Shown in pieces: positions 10,869 to 20,835 of a DNA stretch of 64,000 nucleotides. The notes beneath the pieces are model-generated. The model was given only the letters and a program-made list of their open reading frames with translations, had not been told where the DNA came from and did not search any database. The first letter of the stretch is position 1. Each line of letters starts with the position of its first letter. This DNA is from Bacteroides nordii WAL 11050 = JCM 12987. GTDB lineage: Bacteria > Bacteroidota > Bacteroidia > Bacteroidales > Bacteroidaceae. The DNA is taken from positions 62,001 to 126,000 of the forward strand of contig BAJA01000009.1 of NCBI GenBank assembly GCA_000613465.1, written 5' to 3'. The position numbers and the translations under genes were made by a program.

Positions 10869-12649
10869 ATGAAAAAAAACGCATTACTTATTGGGGCTTT
10901 AGCTCTTTTTGCAACAGGTCCTGTACTGGCTCAGGATTTAGTGATCGAAACAATGAAAGGGAATGAGAACATTGAGCTGGTTCAAGATGCTATCTTTGAT
11001 ATTGTTTATGGCAATGTTGGGCAGACAAGCAATATGACCATTGTTGGTTTGGGAGAGGTTGATTTTGGGCAGATGGAAATGCCTATAAAGCTACTGGAGT
11101 AGAATTTGCACAGGGATGGGGTGATTTTGGAGTTGAGAGATATGTAGTTCTCAGTGCTGGAGAAACATCGGAAACGGCTGTCCCATTTACAGAAATGTTG
11201 GTAGATAGAACATATGGTTACCATTGTTTTGAAATGTTTGCATACAACATGAAAGAAAGCGAAGATTTTGAACGCCCAATTGGTAAGCAGAAGGTTTGGT
11301 TGACTTTCCGTTTGGGGAATGGAAATCTACGTTCTGTGAAGTTTTATCAGGAGGCCTTTGCGGAAGCAGACGAAGGTGTTCAGCCATGGCCAAGTGAATT
11401 GCCTGAGTATAAAGAAAATGCTACCATTATTGGCGCTTCTGAATTTGTAAGAGCTGTAGCTATACCGGAAGATCCGGATGTAGTAGATCCTTATAAAGAT
11501 ACTAAATATGATGGGAATAGTGATTGTTGGGGTGGTGTAAGAGAAGGCTTTATCGCTAAGTCTACTGAAAAAGTAGATTTTGGGAATGGAGAATTTCAAC
11601 AATTAGTTGCTTTTATCGGGCATGATGGTGAAAGATACAGAGAATATATGGAGTTCTATATTGATGAGGTAAAACCTGAAAATATGATTGCAAGAACCTG
11701 GTCGGGTATTAATTTGCAAAAATGGAACGACTTTACTCCAATCGCTACTCAGTTGAAAAAAGTAACAGGTTCTCATTATTTGTTTGTAAAATGGGGTGAT
11801 GCTACTAATCTTCATAGAATAGATTTACTGAAAGAGCCGGTTTGGTTTGAGAATCCACAATGTGGTATTGTTTTTGAAAACGTACTACCTTCTGAGGATG
11901 CCGTGGTATATGTAACTAAAGGAACCGGTGAATCAGGTGGTGATCCAGCAGTAGGTGAGATGGAATGGAAAGTAGTAGTTGCGGGTAGTGCTAATGCCCG
12001 TGGTGAAGGTAACAATATTGGTTATACTTCCAATGGGGTTGTGGTATGTTATTATGATGTTGATTTCAAAGATGGTGAATACAAAAGGGTAATCATTAAT
12101 CACTCCTGTGATAAGAATTGGTTAGGCACGATTGATGAGGCTAACTTCTCTCTCTATACAGACTTGGATGATATAAAATGGGGTTACATAACAAATACGG
12201 AAGAGTTGAATGCGGCACTTGCCGATCATGAACCAATTGCCAAAGTCAGAGCCCAAGGAACGGGGGCATGGAGTATAAAAGAGGGTACTGCCGGACTTCT
12301 GAAAGAGGTTAAAGGAGTACAAAACCTATATATTGTTTATAACTTACCTCAAAGTGCCGGAGCTAATATTTATGGACTGTACCTGGATCCGAATGTAGGT
12401 GAAACGACAGGTATTAAATCAGTAACATCCATTAAAGGGCTGGATATATACTCTGTAAACGAGGAGGTTATTGTGAATTCTGCAGAAGAGGTAAATATAG
12501 CTATCTATACAGTAAATGGTGTACAAATAGCTAATAAGAGACTACCGGCCGGTATTACTACGATCAGAAACTTTGCTTCTGGCTTGTACATATTGAAAGC
12601 TGTCAACAAACAGGGTGCTGTGAAAAGTACTAAATTGTTAGTGAAGTAA
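10869..12649 (+). CDS. secreted carbohydrate-binding protein with two CBM6-like domains and sorting tail (one frameshift)
   Basis: Two frames join into a 593-residue protein if one G is restored in the GGG at 11067-11069, giving FGADGNAYKATGVEF. The start chosen is the ATG at 10869, which begins a clean signal peptide (MKKNALLIGALALF...VLAQ) and not the upstream in-frame ATG at 10845. The mature part has two beta-sandwich modules resembling CBM6 or related binding folds (about 25-190 and 190-300). The second shows TGSHYLFVKWGDATNLHRID, a hallmark CBM6 segment. Another beta domain follows (about 330-470). The last 80 residues (IAIYTVNGVQIANKRL...GLYILKAVN) form a Por-type C-terminal sorting domain. 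There is no catalytic motif. It is the first gene of the plus arm and ends just before a terminator hairpin, so it may be expressed above the genes downstream. Confidence 0.75.
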
Positions 12650-12671
12650 GATAAATCATAATTTAACTATC

Positions 12672-12719
12672 ATGAGGGTGCCACGTATACGGATATGATA
12701 TGGACACCCTCATTTTTTT
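12672..12719 (+). terminator. intrinsic terminator or attenuator inside the plus arm
   Basis: A perfect 9-bp stem (ATGAGGGTG at 12672-12680, CACCCTCAT at 12705-12713) runs directly into seven T. It lies after the CBM6-like gene and only 9 bp before the next start codon, so it probably sets a ratio between the first gene and the rest. Confidence 0.8.
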
Positions 12720-12727
12720 CTGATAAT

Positions 12728-15700
12728 ATGAAAATAAGAAAAATACAAAAATACTTCATTCTTGGACTGTTCTGTGCCATGAATGCTTTGACTGTAAATG
12801 CTCAGGGATGGCAAATGAAAAAAGCTCCCATGATGACTCCATGGAGTGAAACAATTGATGTCAATAACGTACTGCCCGAATATCCAAGACCTCAAATGGT
12901 AAGAAAAGAGTGGATGAACTTAAATGGTATCTGGGATTTACGAAAAGGTGTAAAAGGAGAAAGTTACGATCCGAATTTTACTTTCGATCAAAAAATATTA
13001 GTTCCTTTCCCGATAGAATCCGCTCTTTCCGGAATTATGGAAGAAAGTGATAGCCAATGTTATTGGTATAAACGTACTTTGAAGATTCCCGAAACGATGA
13101 AAGGGAGAGATATACTGCTTCATTTTGATGCGGTGGACTGGGAAACAATTGTATATATAAATGGTGTCAAAGTAGGAAGACATACCGGTGGGTACGATCC
13201 GTTCTATTTTGATATCACTTCGGCACTTAAGGGAAAGGAAGAACACGAACTGGTTGTTTATACATACGATAATACCGGAGGTGAAGGACAACCTAAAGGT
13301 AAGCAGGCTCTAAACAAATGGGGATGTTGGTATACTCCGGTGAGTGGTATCTGGCAGACGGTATGGCTGGAACCGGTGGATCCGGTCCATATAGAAGCTC
13401 TTATGATACGACCGGATGTGGATAACTCCTGTTTGAAGGTTAGAGTGAATGCCTCTCTGACTACCGGCGTATCTGTAAATATCAACCTATTGGATAAAGC
13501 AGGCGATAAAGTCGCTGCTATAGCAGGTGGTAAAGTGGGCCGGATATTGACATTACCTATTGAGAATCCTCATTTATGGTCAGTGGATGACCCTTATCTT
13601 TATGATCTTGACATAACTATTATAAAAGATGGTGTTCAGACCGATGCGGTAAGCAGTTATTGTGGTATGCGTAAAATAGAAGTCAAAAAGGTAGGCGAAA
13701 CTCCTCGTGTCTTCCTTAATGGGGAACAGATTTTTCAGATGGGACCACTTGATCAAGCTGGTGGCCCGATGGTTTATATACCGCTCCGAGTGACGAAGCA
13801 CTCTTGTTTGATATAAAAGCCATGAAGTCTTTAGGCTTTAACATGATTAGAAAGCATATAAAGGTGGAACCTGCCCGTTGGTATATGCATTGTGATCGGG
13901 AAGGGATTCTGGTGTGGCAGGATCTGCCCAGCCCTAATCTGCCTTCCGGACACGAAGATTTTGCTAAGAAGACATTTCAAGAGGAGTCGGTAAGGATTAT
14001 TGAGGCCTTTAGAAATCACCCCAGTATTATCCAATGGATTGTATTTAATGAAGGATGGGGGCAGTTTGATACAGAAAGAATGACTCAAATTGTACAAGGT
14101 GTGGTTGGTCAAACTCTTGTTTGTTGTGCCAGTGGTTGGAATGATGCTGACATAGGAGATATTAAAGATTCTCATAGTTATCCGGACCCTTCTTGTCCGC
14201 TTGACCGAAATCGTGCAGCAGTTTGTGGTGAGTATGGTGGGATTACCTTGAAAGTACAAGGACATGTTTGGCCGGGAGGTGATTTCCAGTACACTACTGT
14301 AGAAACCGGAGGTGATTTTACTGTTTTATTCAATCGTTTAGCTGATAAAATAAAGGACTATTATTATTATGGCTTGAATGCGGCTGTATATACGCAATTA
14401 TCCGATGTTGAAATTGAGAGAAACGGAATATTGACTTATGATCGTCGTGTTCTGAAGCCTTATTCTGCTACCGGGGAGTTGAAAGCAAAAATCGAAGAGT
14501 GTATTAACATGCCTCGGAGCGGAGTGAAAGTACAAACTATCATTTCCACGTCTCAAGAACATAAATATAAATGGAGATACACAACATCTGATGATGTACC
14601 TCGCAGATGGTTTGCCAAAGAGTTGGACGACCGTGCATGGGCACAGGGAGAAGCTGCTTTTGGAAGAAGTGCTTTATGGAACACGAAAGATTTGATCTCA
14701 ACTCCCTGGAATACTTCTCAGATTTATATGCGCCGTTGGTTCTATCTGGGTACAATTACTCCGGAAATGGTAGAAAATATGCGTTTCAAGCTTTATCATG
14801 ATGACGATATCCATATTTATATCAACGGTGTGTGGGCAGCATCGAAGAAAGGTTCTGTCTCCAATTATATTCCTTTCGATATTTCTTATGAAGCCCGGCA
14901 GACGTTGAAACCGAACAGCTGGAACTTAATTGCTGTGGAAGGCAAACAGGGAAGTGGAGAGCAGATTATGGATTTGGGTATTTCTGTTTTCTCTACGGAA
15001 GATTTTAACTATAAGGAAATATATGATGATTTGTCCGATCCGGAATATTCAGAAGTCACTATACCCGGTAATCCGGTTGATCCCATTTTTACCAAAGTGA
15101 GTAGACCTGTTCCTGCAGAACCTATAGGCAATTCCATAATCAAAGGGCAGTTTTATCATACAGCGGACCGTTCGAATGTAGCGTGGGGAGATTATGACAA
15201 TGATGGTTATTTGGAGATTGCTTATTCCGGACAAAATGTACACATTAAAAAAACTTCAGCTCAACAGGTTTCTGTATTATACGATTATGACGGTAAAGAA
15301 GGTTTTGTTCGTCTGGAGAGTCCTTTTGATGTTTGTTATTATGCTTGTCCGGTTTGGTTCGACTATAATAACGATGGTCTGATGGATTTATTTGTTCCCG
15401 GTTTGAAGTCAATGAATTATACGAATAATCTCGAAGATATAGCTGCATTCTTATATGAGAATAAAGGAAAGGGGCAAGACGGAAAATATCTGTTTGAAGA
15501 GGTAAATGCAGCTAATCTGACAGAAAATAAGATGGGGATTACTCCGATCTATAACACAATGGACGGAGGACGGTCGCGCCAATGGGTCTCAGTGGGAGAT
15601 TACGATAAGGACGGTTATCTGGATTTGGTAATAACAGGTCTGGATGACTATCTGGACCCCGATGGCAAGGTAGATGAGAACGGAATTCCTACTGTACACC

Positions 15701-17028
15701 ATGACCGGCGTGTTGTTTATCTTTATAAAAACAACAAAGGGAAGGGATTTATCAGACAAGAAACTCCGCTGGACGGAACGAAACCTTTCCTGGGATTGTC
15801 AAGAGGCTCTGTACATTTTGGAGATATGGATAATGATGGTTGGTTGGATATTGTATCTTCCGGTTATGGTCCAGATGAGGGTAATTTGCATGTTTATTGG
15901 AATAATGGGGATGGTACTTTCTCTGAGAATGAACAATACCTGTATGGTGCCAATGATTCTTCTTGCTCGTTGTGCGATTTAGATGCCGATGGATATATGG
16001 ATATTGTAGTGACAGGCTATTCCCGCAATAAAGGTTCGGGGGCAAAGTCTTTTTATGTATACCGAAATTGTGGAAATCGTAATTTTGAAATGCTGAACGA
16101 TCTTTTCTGTGGATTTGAAGGTGTAGACGGAGCGACTCCTTCCTTTGGAGATGTAAATCACGATGGCTTGCCCGATATCTTGATAGGCGGTCATGGAGAA
16201 AAACACGACATCACCACTTGGCTTTATTTAAATAGGGGTGATTTTGACTTTAAGGCTTGCGGGGCTTATTATAATACAGACCAGACATGGACTTTCGACC
16301 GTATTAGTCACGGCAATAATCATTTGGTGGATTATGATAATGACGGATATCTTGATGCCTGGAATATGGGATGGGCACAGGAAAATGTTTGTAGCCGTAG
16401 TTGTGCTACTCAACTTTGGAAGAATTCTTCTTCAACAGCGGGCGTGGCTGCTAATGAGCCACCTTCTGCTCCGTCCAACCTGAAGAGTGCTTATAATAAA
16501 GAGACAGGTATGCTTACTTTCTCTTGGGATGCTCCTGCTGATGATGTAACTCCTTCAGTGGCCTTGCAGTATAATATTTATGTAAAGAGAGCCGGATCGA
16601 AAGAGTATTTTATGACAGTTCCTGCCGATTTACAAACGGGATTTATCAAAGTAGGTGAAATCTCGGGGCAGATTACGGCTACCTCTTATTCAATGTATAT
16701 CGCAGATGAAGATGCAGAGTATGAATGGGGAGTACAAGCTATTGATAATGGAAAAAGAGGAGGAAGGTTTGCTTTTTCTTCTTTTAATCCGTTGACTAGT
16801 AGCGTGTGTGAGAATGCACTTCTTGATTTATGTGTGTATACAGCTAATGGTAATATTTATTATAGCGTAGGAGATAAAACTCTTCTTGAAATTATAAATA
16901 CATCCGGTGTACAAATTTTGCGAACGATAGTAAATGGCAACGGGGCATATAGTGGCTTAGAGAAAGGGGTATATCTGGTATCTGGTATTATAGGGAAATT
17001 ATCAAGGACTTTTAAACTCGCCTTATAA
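12728..17028 (+). CDS. GH2 glycoside hydrolase fused to FG-GAP/VCBS repeats, FN3 and sorting tail (one frameshift)
   Basis: Two frames join into a 1433-residue protein if one G is restored at 13757, giving the canonical GH2 stretch DQGWWPDGLYTAPSDEAL. The start at 12728 begins a signal peptide ending in VNAQ. Order: GH2 sugar-binding domain (about 45-215), Ig-like domain (about 220-320) and TIM barrel (about 325-640). Both catalytic Glu are present: acid/base in HPSIIQWIVFNEG (about 442) and nucleophile in CGEYGG (about 502). A jelly-roll-like region (about 610-760) and FG-GAP repeats with DxDxDG loops (about 810-1240) follow. An FN3-like domain (about 1260-1350) and a beta-rich sorting-type tail complete it. 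The C-terminal half matches the free-standing FG-GAP protein at 3360-5331. It is likely an exo-beta-glycosidase (galactosidase, glucuronidase or mannosidase type) displayed outside or at the envelope. Confidence 0.88.
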
Positions 17029-17075
17029 AGCTTTTAGTTAATGATGCTAATTGATCTATATGTAGCATTATAAAT

Positions 17076-17132
17076 AATACTATTTAAGTCATTGTTAATA
17101 TGCTTTTTTACAGTGGCTTAAATAGTATTTTA
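17076..17132 (+). terminator. A/T-rich inverted repeat, likely terminator
   Basis: Perfect 13-bp inverted repeat (AATACTATTTAAG at 17076-17088, its complement at 17117-17129) followed by a short T-rich stretch, 47 bp after the GH2 fusion stop. The low GC content makes termination strength uncertain. Confidence 0.5.
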
Positions 17133-17310
17133 ATTCACTGTTAAAATGGATTGTTAGAAATGTGGATTTAAATTGTTAACGGGAACTATTATTGATGTAT
17201 TCGTTTCATAAAGTAATATAGATGTTGTAGAGGGTTTCTTTGAGCGTGTGTTTGGGACGAAGTTTATATTTTTTGCGTGTATTTTGCAATTTTGAGAAAC
17301 ATGAACCGCC

Positions 17311-17318
17311 TATCTTTG
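17311..17318 (+). promoter_or_regulatory. consensus -7 element upstream of the SusC/D operon
   Basis: TATCTTTG, the ideal Bacteroides -7 sequence, 47 bp before the ATG at 17366. A TTTTG lies 16 bp upstream and another about 24 bp upstream as possible -33 elements. This would start a second transcription unit covering the GH-D enzyme, TIG/NHL protein, SusC, SusD and the DUF1735 protein. Confidence 0.6.
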
Positions 17319-17365
17319 ACTTAACAAAACGGAACGATTGTTAATTTTAAATTCAACTTATATCT

Positions 17366-19474
17366 ATGAATAATTTAAAATGTCTATTTAAGTATTCGCT
17401 TTCTATTTTATTTATCCAGATGGCTTTTTGGGGGAACGCTTATGCAGGTATTAAAGAAAAAACTACTATTGGAAAATGGAGTATTAATTTAGACAAAGAA
17501 ACCAGGCAGGTGAACTTGTTGAAGAATGGCGTACCTATTCTGAATGGTGTGTCTGTCAGATTTAATAATTCTTCTGTTTATTATAATAGTTCTGAATATA
17601 CAAATGTGACTGTTGCAGAAGAAAATGTAGTAGATGTAATAGGCTCAGCTCGTAAATTCGTTATACAATATAAGAAAGAGGGTGCTCCTACAGTAGATCA
17701 GATTTTTTATGTATATCCCGAAGAAGACTTCTTCATGACCGAAGTTTATCTTACTTCTGTTACTGGAAAAAAGCTTTCCACCAATTATATTGCACCACTT
17801 TATACTACTTCCGACAATCAATTCTTACCCCAGAGTGCTAATAATCGTTTGCTGTTTGTCCCTTTTGATAATGATGGCTTTATAACATATGGCTCTTTGC
17901 CGTTGTCTCAGTCTAAATCAACAGATGCAGTACATTCTCCCGGGCCATTAGCTCGCGATACAATCTCTTTTGAAGTTACTTCTATATTTAATGGAGATAC
18001 GCAGGCTGGGCTGGTTCTTGGTTCAGTAGAACATGATACGTGGAAGTCGGCTATCCGAATGACCGGATCACGTAATAATCGGAGTATTACTAAATTAGAA
18101 TGTTATAGTGGAGCAAGTCACTCTGCTACACGGGATGAAAAACCGCATGGCTATCTGAAGGACACAACGGTGAAATCAGCTAAAATGTTCGTTGGTTTTT
18201 TTAATGACTGGCGTTTTGGAATGGAGAAGTTCGGAGAAACGAATGCGGCTATTATTCCGAAACGTGAGTGGACCAAAGGTACTCCTTTTGGATGGAACAG
18301 TTGGGGAGGAATGAGTACGCATGTTAATTATGAGGGCGTTCTTTCCGCATCCGATTTTGTGAAAAAGCATTTACAGGGTAAAGGTGGTTTTGGTGCGGAT
18401 GGAGTTGTGTTTGTAGGCTTGGACTCTTACTGGGACAATCTGAATTGGGAACAACTCGAAGATTTTGCCCGGCATTGTGTTGCTAATGGGCAGATACCGG
18501 GAATTTATTGGACGCCATTCAATGACTGGTTTCCCGACAATGAACGGGATATTGAAGGCAATAATGGTTACAAGTATAGTCAGTCTCATCTGAAAGTGAA
18601 TGGGCAGAAACGGAAACTGTATGGTGCCGGTTGCATGGATCCTACAGCTCCGGCTACGTTGTCGAGGATTAACTTTTTCATTGATAAGTTCAAGGCTGCC
18701 GGTTTTAAGTATCTCAAACTCGATTTTTTGACTGCTGGTATGGTGGAAGCCGATAAGTATTACAATAAAGACATTACCACCGGCACACAAGCTTTCAATT
18801 ACGGAATGAAGCATCTGCGCGAGCGCTGCGGTGATGATATGTTTATCGTAGAATCTATTGCTCCTCTTTTCCCGTATCAATATGCCAATGCCCGGCGTGT
18901 GAGTTGTGATGCCTGGGGTGAAATGTGGCATACCAATTATATGATGAACAGTTTGTCTTTTGGTTGGTGGCTGGATCGGGTATATGCTTATAATGATCCG
19001 GATCATCTGGTAATGGGCGATCGTAGTGAGGCAGAAAATATGTCTCGTATTACTACGGGAGCTGTAACCGGCTATTTTATGATTGGAGATAATCTGACTA
19101 CAAAGGGGAGTTATGTAGGAACGGAAATATCACAAGAAAAGGTGAAAACTTATGCTGTGAATGAACGCGTGAACGCAGTGGTTCGTTTGGGGAGATCTTT
19201 TAGACCGGCATATGGACATAAAGTGTCTGGCTCTAACCGTTCGGTCGATCTGTTTACTTTAGAAACTGAAGATGCCTATTATATTGCTTATTTCAATTAT
19301 GATGAAGGAGTAAAAGAGGGGGAGTTAATTTTAAATGATCTTGGGATTGATCCGGAAACAATATCCGGAGGTATTGAATGCTGGTCAGGAAACAGCGTAA
19401 AAGTGAAAGAGGGAAGACTGTCTTATAACCTACCCAAACACCAAGCTGAAATATATCATTTGTATAAAAAGTGA
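17366..19474 (+). CDS. clan GH-D glycoside hydrolase (GH36/GH27-like alpha-galactosidase)
   Basis: A 702-residue protein with a signal peptide ending in AYA, an N-terminal beta-sandwich (about 30-290), a TIM barrel (about 300-610) and a small C-terminal beta domain. PFGWNSWGGMSTHVNYEGVL is the clan GH-D entry motif. YLKLDFL places the nucleophile Asp at about 453, and RVSCDAWGEMW places the acid/base Asp at about 515. Enzymes of this clan release alpha-linked galactose or N-acetylgalactosamine (GH27/36) from glycan non-reducing ends with retention. There is no lipobox, so it is probably periplasmic. It is the first gene of the SusC/D transcription unit, 28 bp before the TIG/NHL gene. The clan assignment is strong; the family and linkage are not settled. 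Confidence 0.85.
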   Translation: MNNLKCLFKYSLSILFIQMAFWGNAYAGIKEKTTIGKWSINLDKETRQVNLLKNGVPILNGVSVRFNNSSVYYNSSEYTNVTVAEENVVDVIGSARKFVIQYKKEGAPTVDQIFYVYPEEDFFMTEVYLTSVTGKKLSTNYIAPLYTTSDNQFLPQSANNRLLFVPFDNDGFITYGSLPLSQSKSTDAVHSPGPLARDTISFEVTSIFNGDTQAGLVLGSVEHDTWKSAIRMTGSRNNRSITKLECYSGASHSATRDEKPHGYLKDTTVKSAKMFVGFFNDWRFGMEKFGETNAAIIPKREWTKGTPFGWNSWGGMSTHVNYEGVLSASDFVKKHLQGKGGFGADGVVFVGLDSYWDNLNWEQLEDFARHCVANGQIPGIYWTPFNDWFPDNERDIEGNNGYKYSQSHLKVNGQKRKLYGAGCMDPTAPATLSRINFFIDKFKAAGFKYLKLDFLTAGMVEADKYYNKDITTGTQAFNYGMKHLRERCGDDMFIVESIAPLFPYQYANARRVSCDAWGEMWHTNYMMNSLSFGWWLDRVYAYNDPDHLVMGDRSEAENMSRITTGAVTGYFMIGDNLTTKGSYVGTEISQEKVKTYAVNERVNAVVRLGRSFRPAYGHKVSGSNRSVDLFTLETEDAYYIAYFNYDEGVKEGELILNDLGIDPETISGGIECWSGNSVKVKEGRLSYNLPKHQAEIYHLYKK

Positions 19475-19502
19475 ATGGTTTTAAGTACTAAAAAATAATA
19501 AT

Positions 19503-20809
19503 ATGAAAAAGAGTAGTAAAATTAATTTTTTCACTTCCCTGTTAATGTGTTTCTTCCTGACAGGGTTCTCTTCATGTAAAGATGATGAGAACAAAAAGAA
19601 GGAATATGATCCCAATCAACCGATCATATTAACGGATTATTACCCGAAAGAGGGAGGGATTGCGACTCAAATGATCATTAGTGGTGAGAATTTTGGCACT
19701 GATGTAAGTAAAATCAAAGTGTATTTTAATGAAGCAAAAGCGGCTGTAATTCAAAGTACAGGTGATAAGTTGTATGTAATCACTCCGCGTAAACCGGGGG
19801 AAGATTGCGTGATTACAGTTTCTGTTGGCGGTGATAAAGCGGTATTTGAAGAACATTTTACTTATCACATCCAAACAACTGTAACTACCTTTGTGGGGTA
19901 AAAGGGGCTCCGGGTGTACAAACAGGTAACATGGCTGAGACTCAATTCCCGTATGTAACTTATCTGGCGATTGATGTGGATCATAACTTATTTGTTTGTT
20001 GTCGCGAAATAAACAACTATTATGATCAAAATAAAGTGGTGTTAGTGAATGAACGGGAAGATAAAAGTCAAATTTTAATTCCGAATACAGGGGCTCCTCT
20101 CAATCAGCCTTGTATATCCGAAGATGGTAAAACTGCATTTATTCCAACAGATAATGGAAATGATTATTGGGAACTTTCATCGGATAATATGTGGATTCCG
20201 CGTAAATTGACTTTGCGTAAGTCTGCGGAAGACTTCTCTATTGATTATAAACACTCTTTTTCCATGTGTAAGTATGATGGATTTATGTATACACGTGCTA
20301 AAAACGGAACACTATTGAAGTTTGATCCGAAAACTGGTTATGCCCAAGTGGTAGCTACTGGATTGATGAATGGTAGTGATTCTTATATTTTGTTTAGTCC
20401 TCAACAAGGGGAAGAACATATTCTATATTTGGCTTATACGAATGCACATTGTATTTATACCTATAATCTTAAAACAGGTGCACATAAATTATTTGCCGGA
20501 ATGGTCAATACGCCAGGATATGCCGATGGTCCTTGTGAGTATGCTCTGTTTGATACACCTCGTCAAATTATATTAACAGCAGAGAACGATTTATTTCTGG
20601 CCGATTCGAATAATCATGTGATAAGAAAAATAACACAAGATGGAGTGGTAAGTACAGTAATCGGACAGGCAGGCATGACTGGGAATCAAGATGGTACTCC
20701 GGAGGTTGCCTTGTTTAATGAGCCCTTTGGTGTAGCGGTAGATACTGATGGAACAATCTATATTGGTGATTCTAAAAATCAGAGTATACGTCGTCTTGCT
20801 ATAGAATAG
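19503..20809 (+). CDS. IPT/TIG-NHL surface lipoprotein of the PUL (one frameshift)
   Basis: Two frames join into a 435-residue lipoprotein if one T is restored in the TTT at 19890-19892, giving TTVTTFCGVKGAPG. The signal peptide ends with the lipobox GFSSC. The residues after it (CKDDENKKKE) fit the acidic lipoprotein-export signal that places Bacteroidetes lipoproteins on the cell surface. An IPT/TIG Ig-like domain follows (about 37-125: ILTDYYPKEGG, ISGENFG), then a propeller of NHL-type repeats (about 130-435: TPRQIILTAENDLFLADSNNHVIRKI, FGVAVDTDGTIYIGDSKNQSIRRL). Proteins of this build commonly stand next to SusC/SusD pairs and are presumed surface glycan-binding proteins. The gene lies directly upstream of SusC (26 bp). 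Confidence 0.82.
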
Positions 20810-20835
20810 AAATTGAGATTTTATAAGATAATAGT

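Larger units (their letters stand above)
17029..17365. other. 337-bp intergenic region with terminator-like repeat and new promoter
   Basis: Holds an A/T-rich inverted repeat downstream of the GH2 fusion and a consensus -7 element close to the next gene (both listed separately). No ORF of note was seen. Confidence 0.6.

Noticed and set aside
18371..19006. 211-codon minus-strand frame
   Set aside because: Antisense to the clan GH-D enzyme, with no family features; a shadow of the coding strand.
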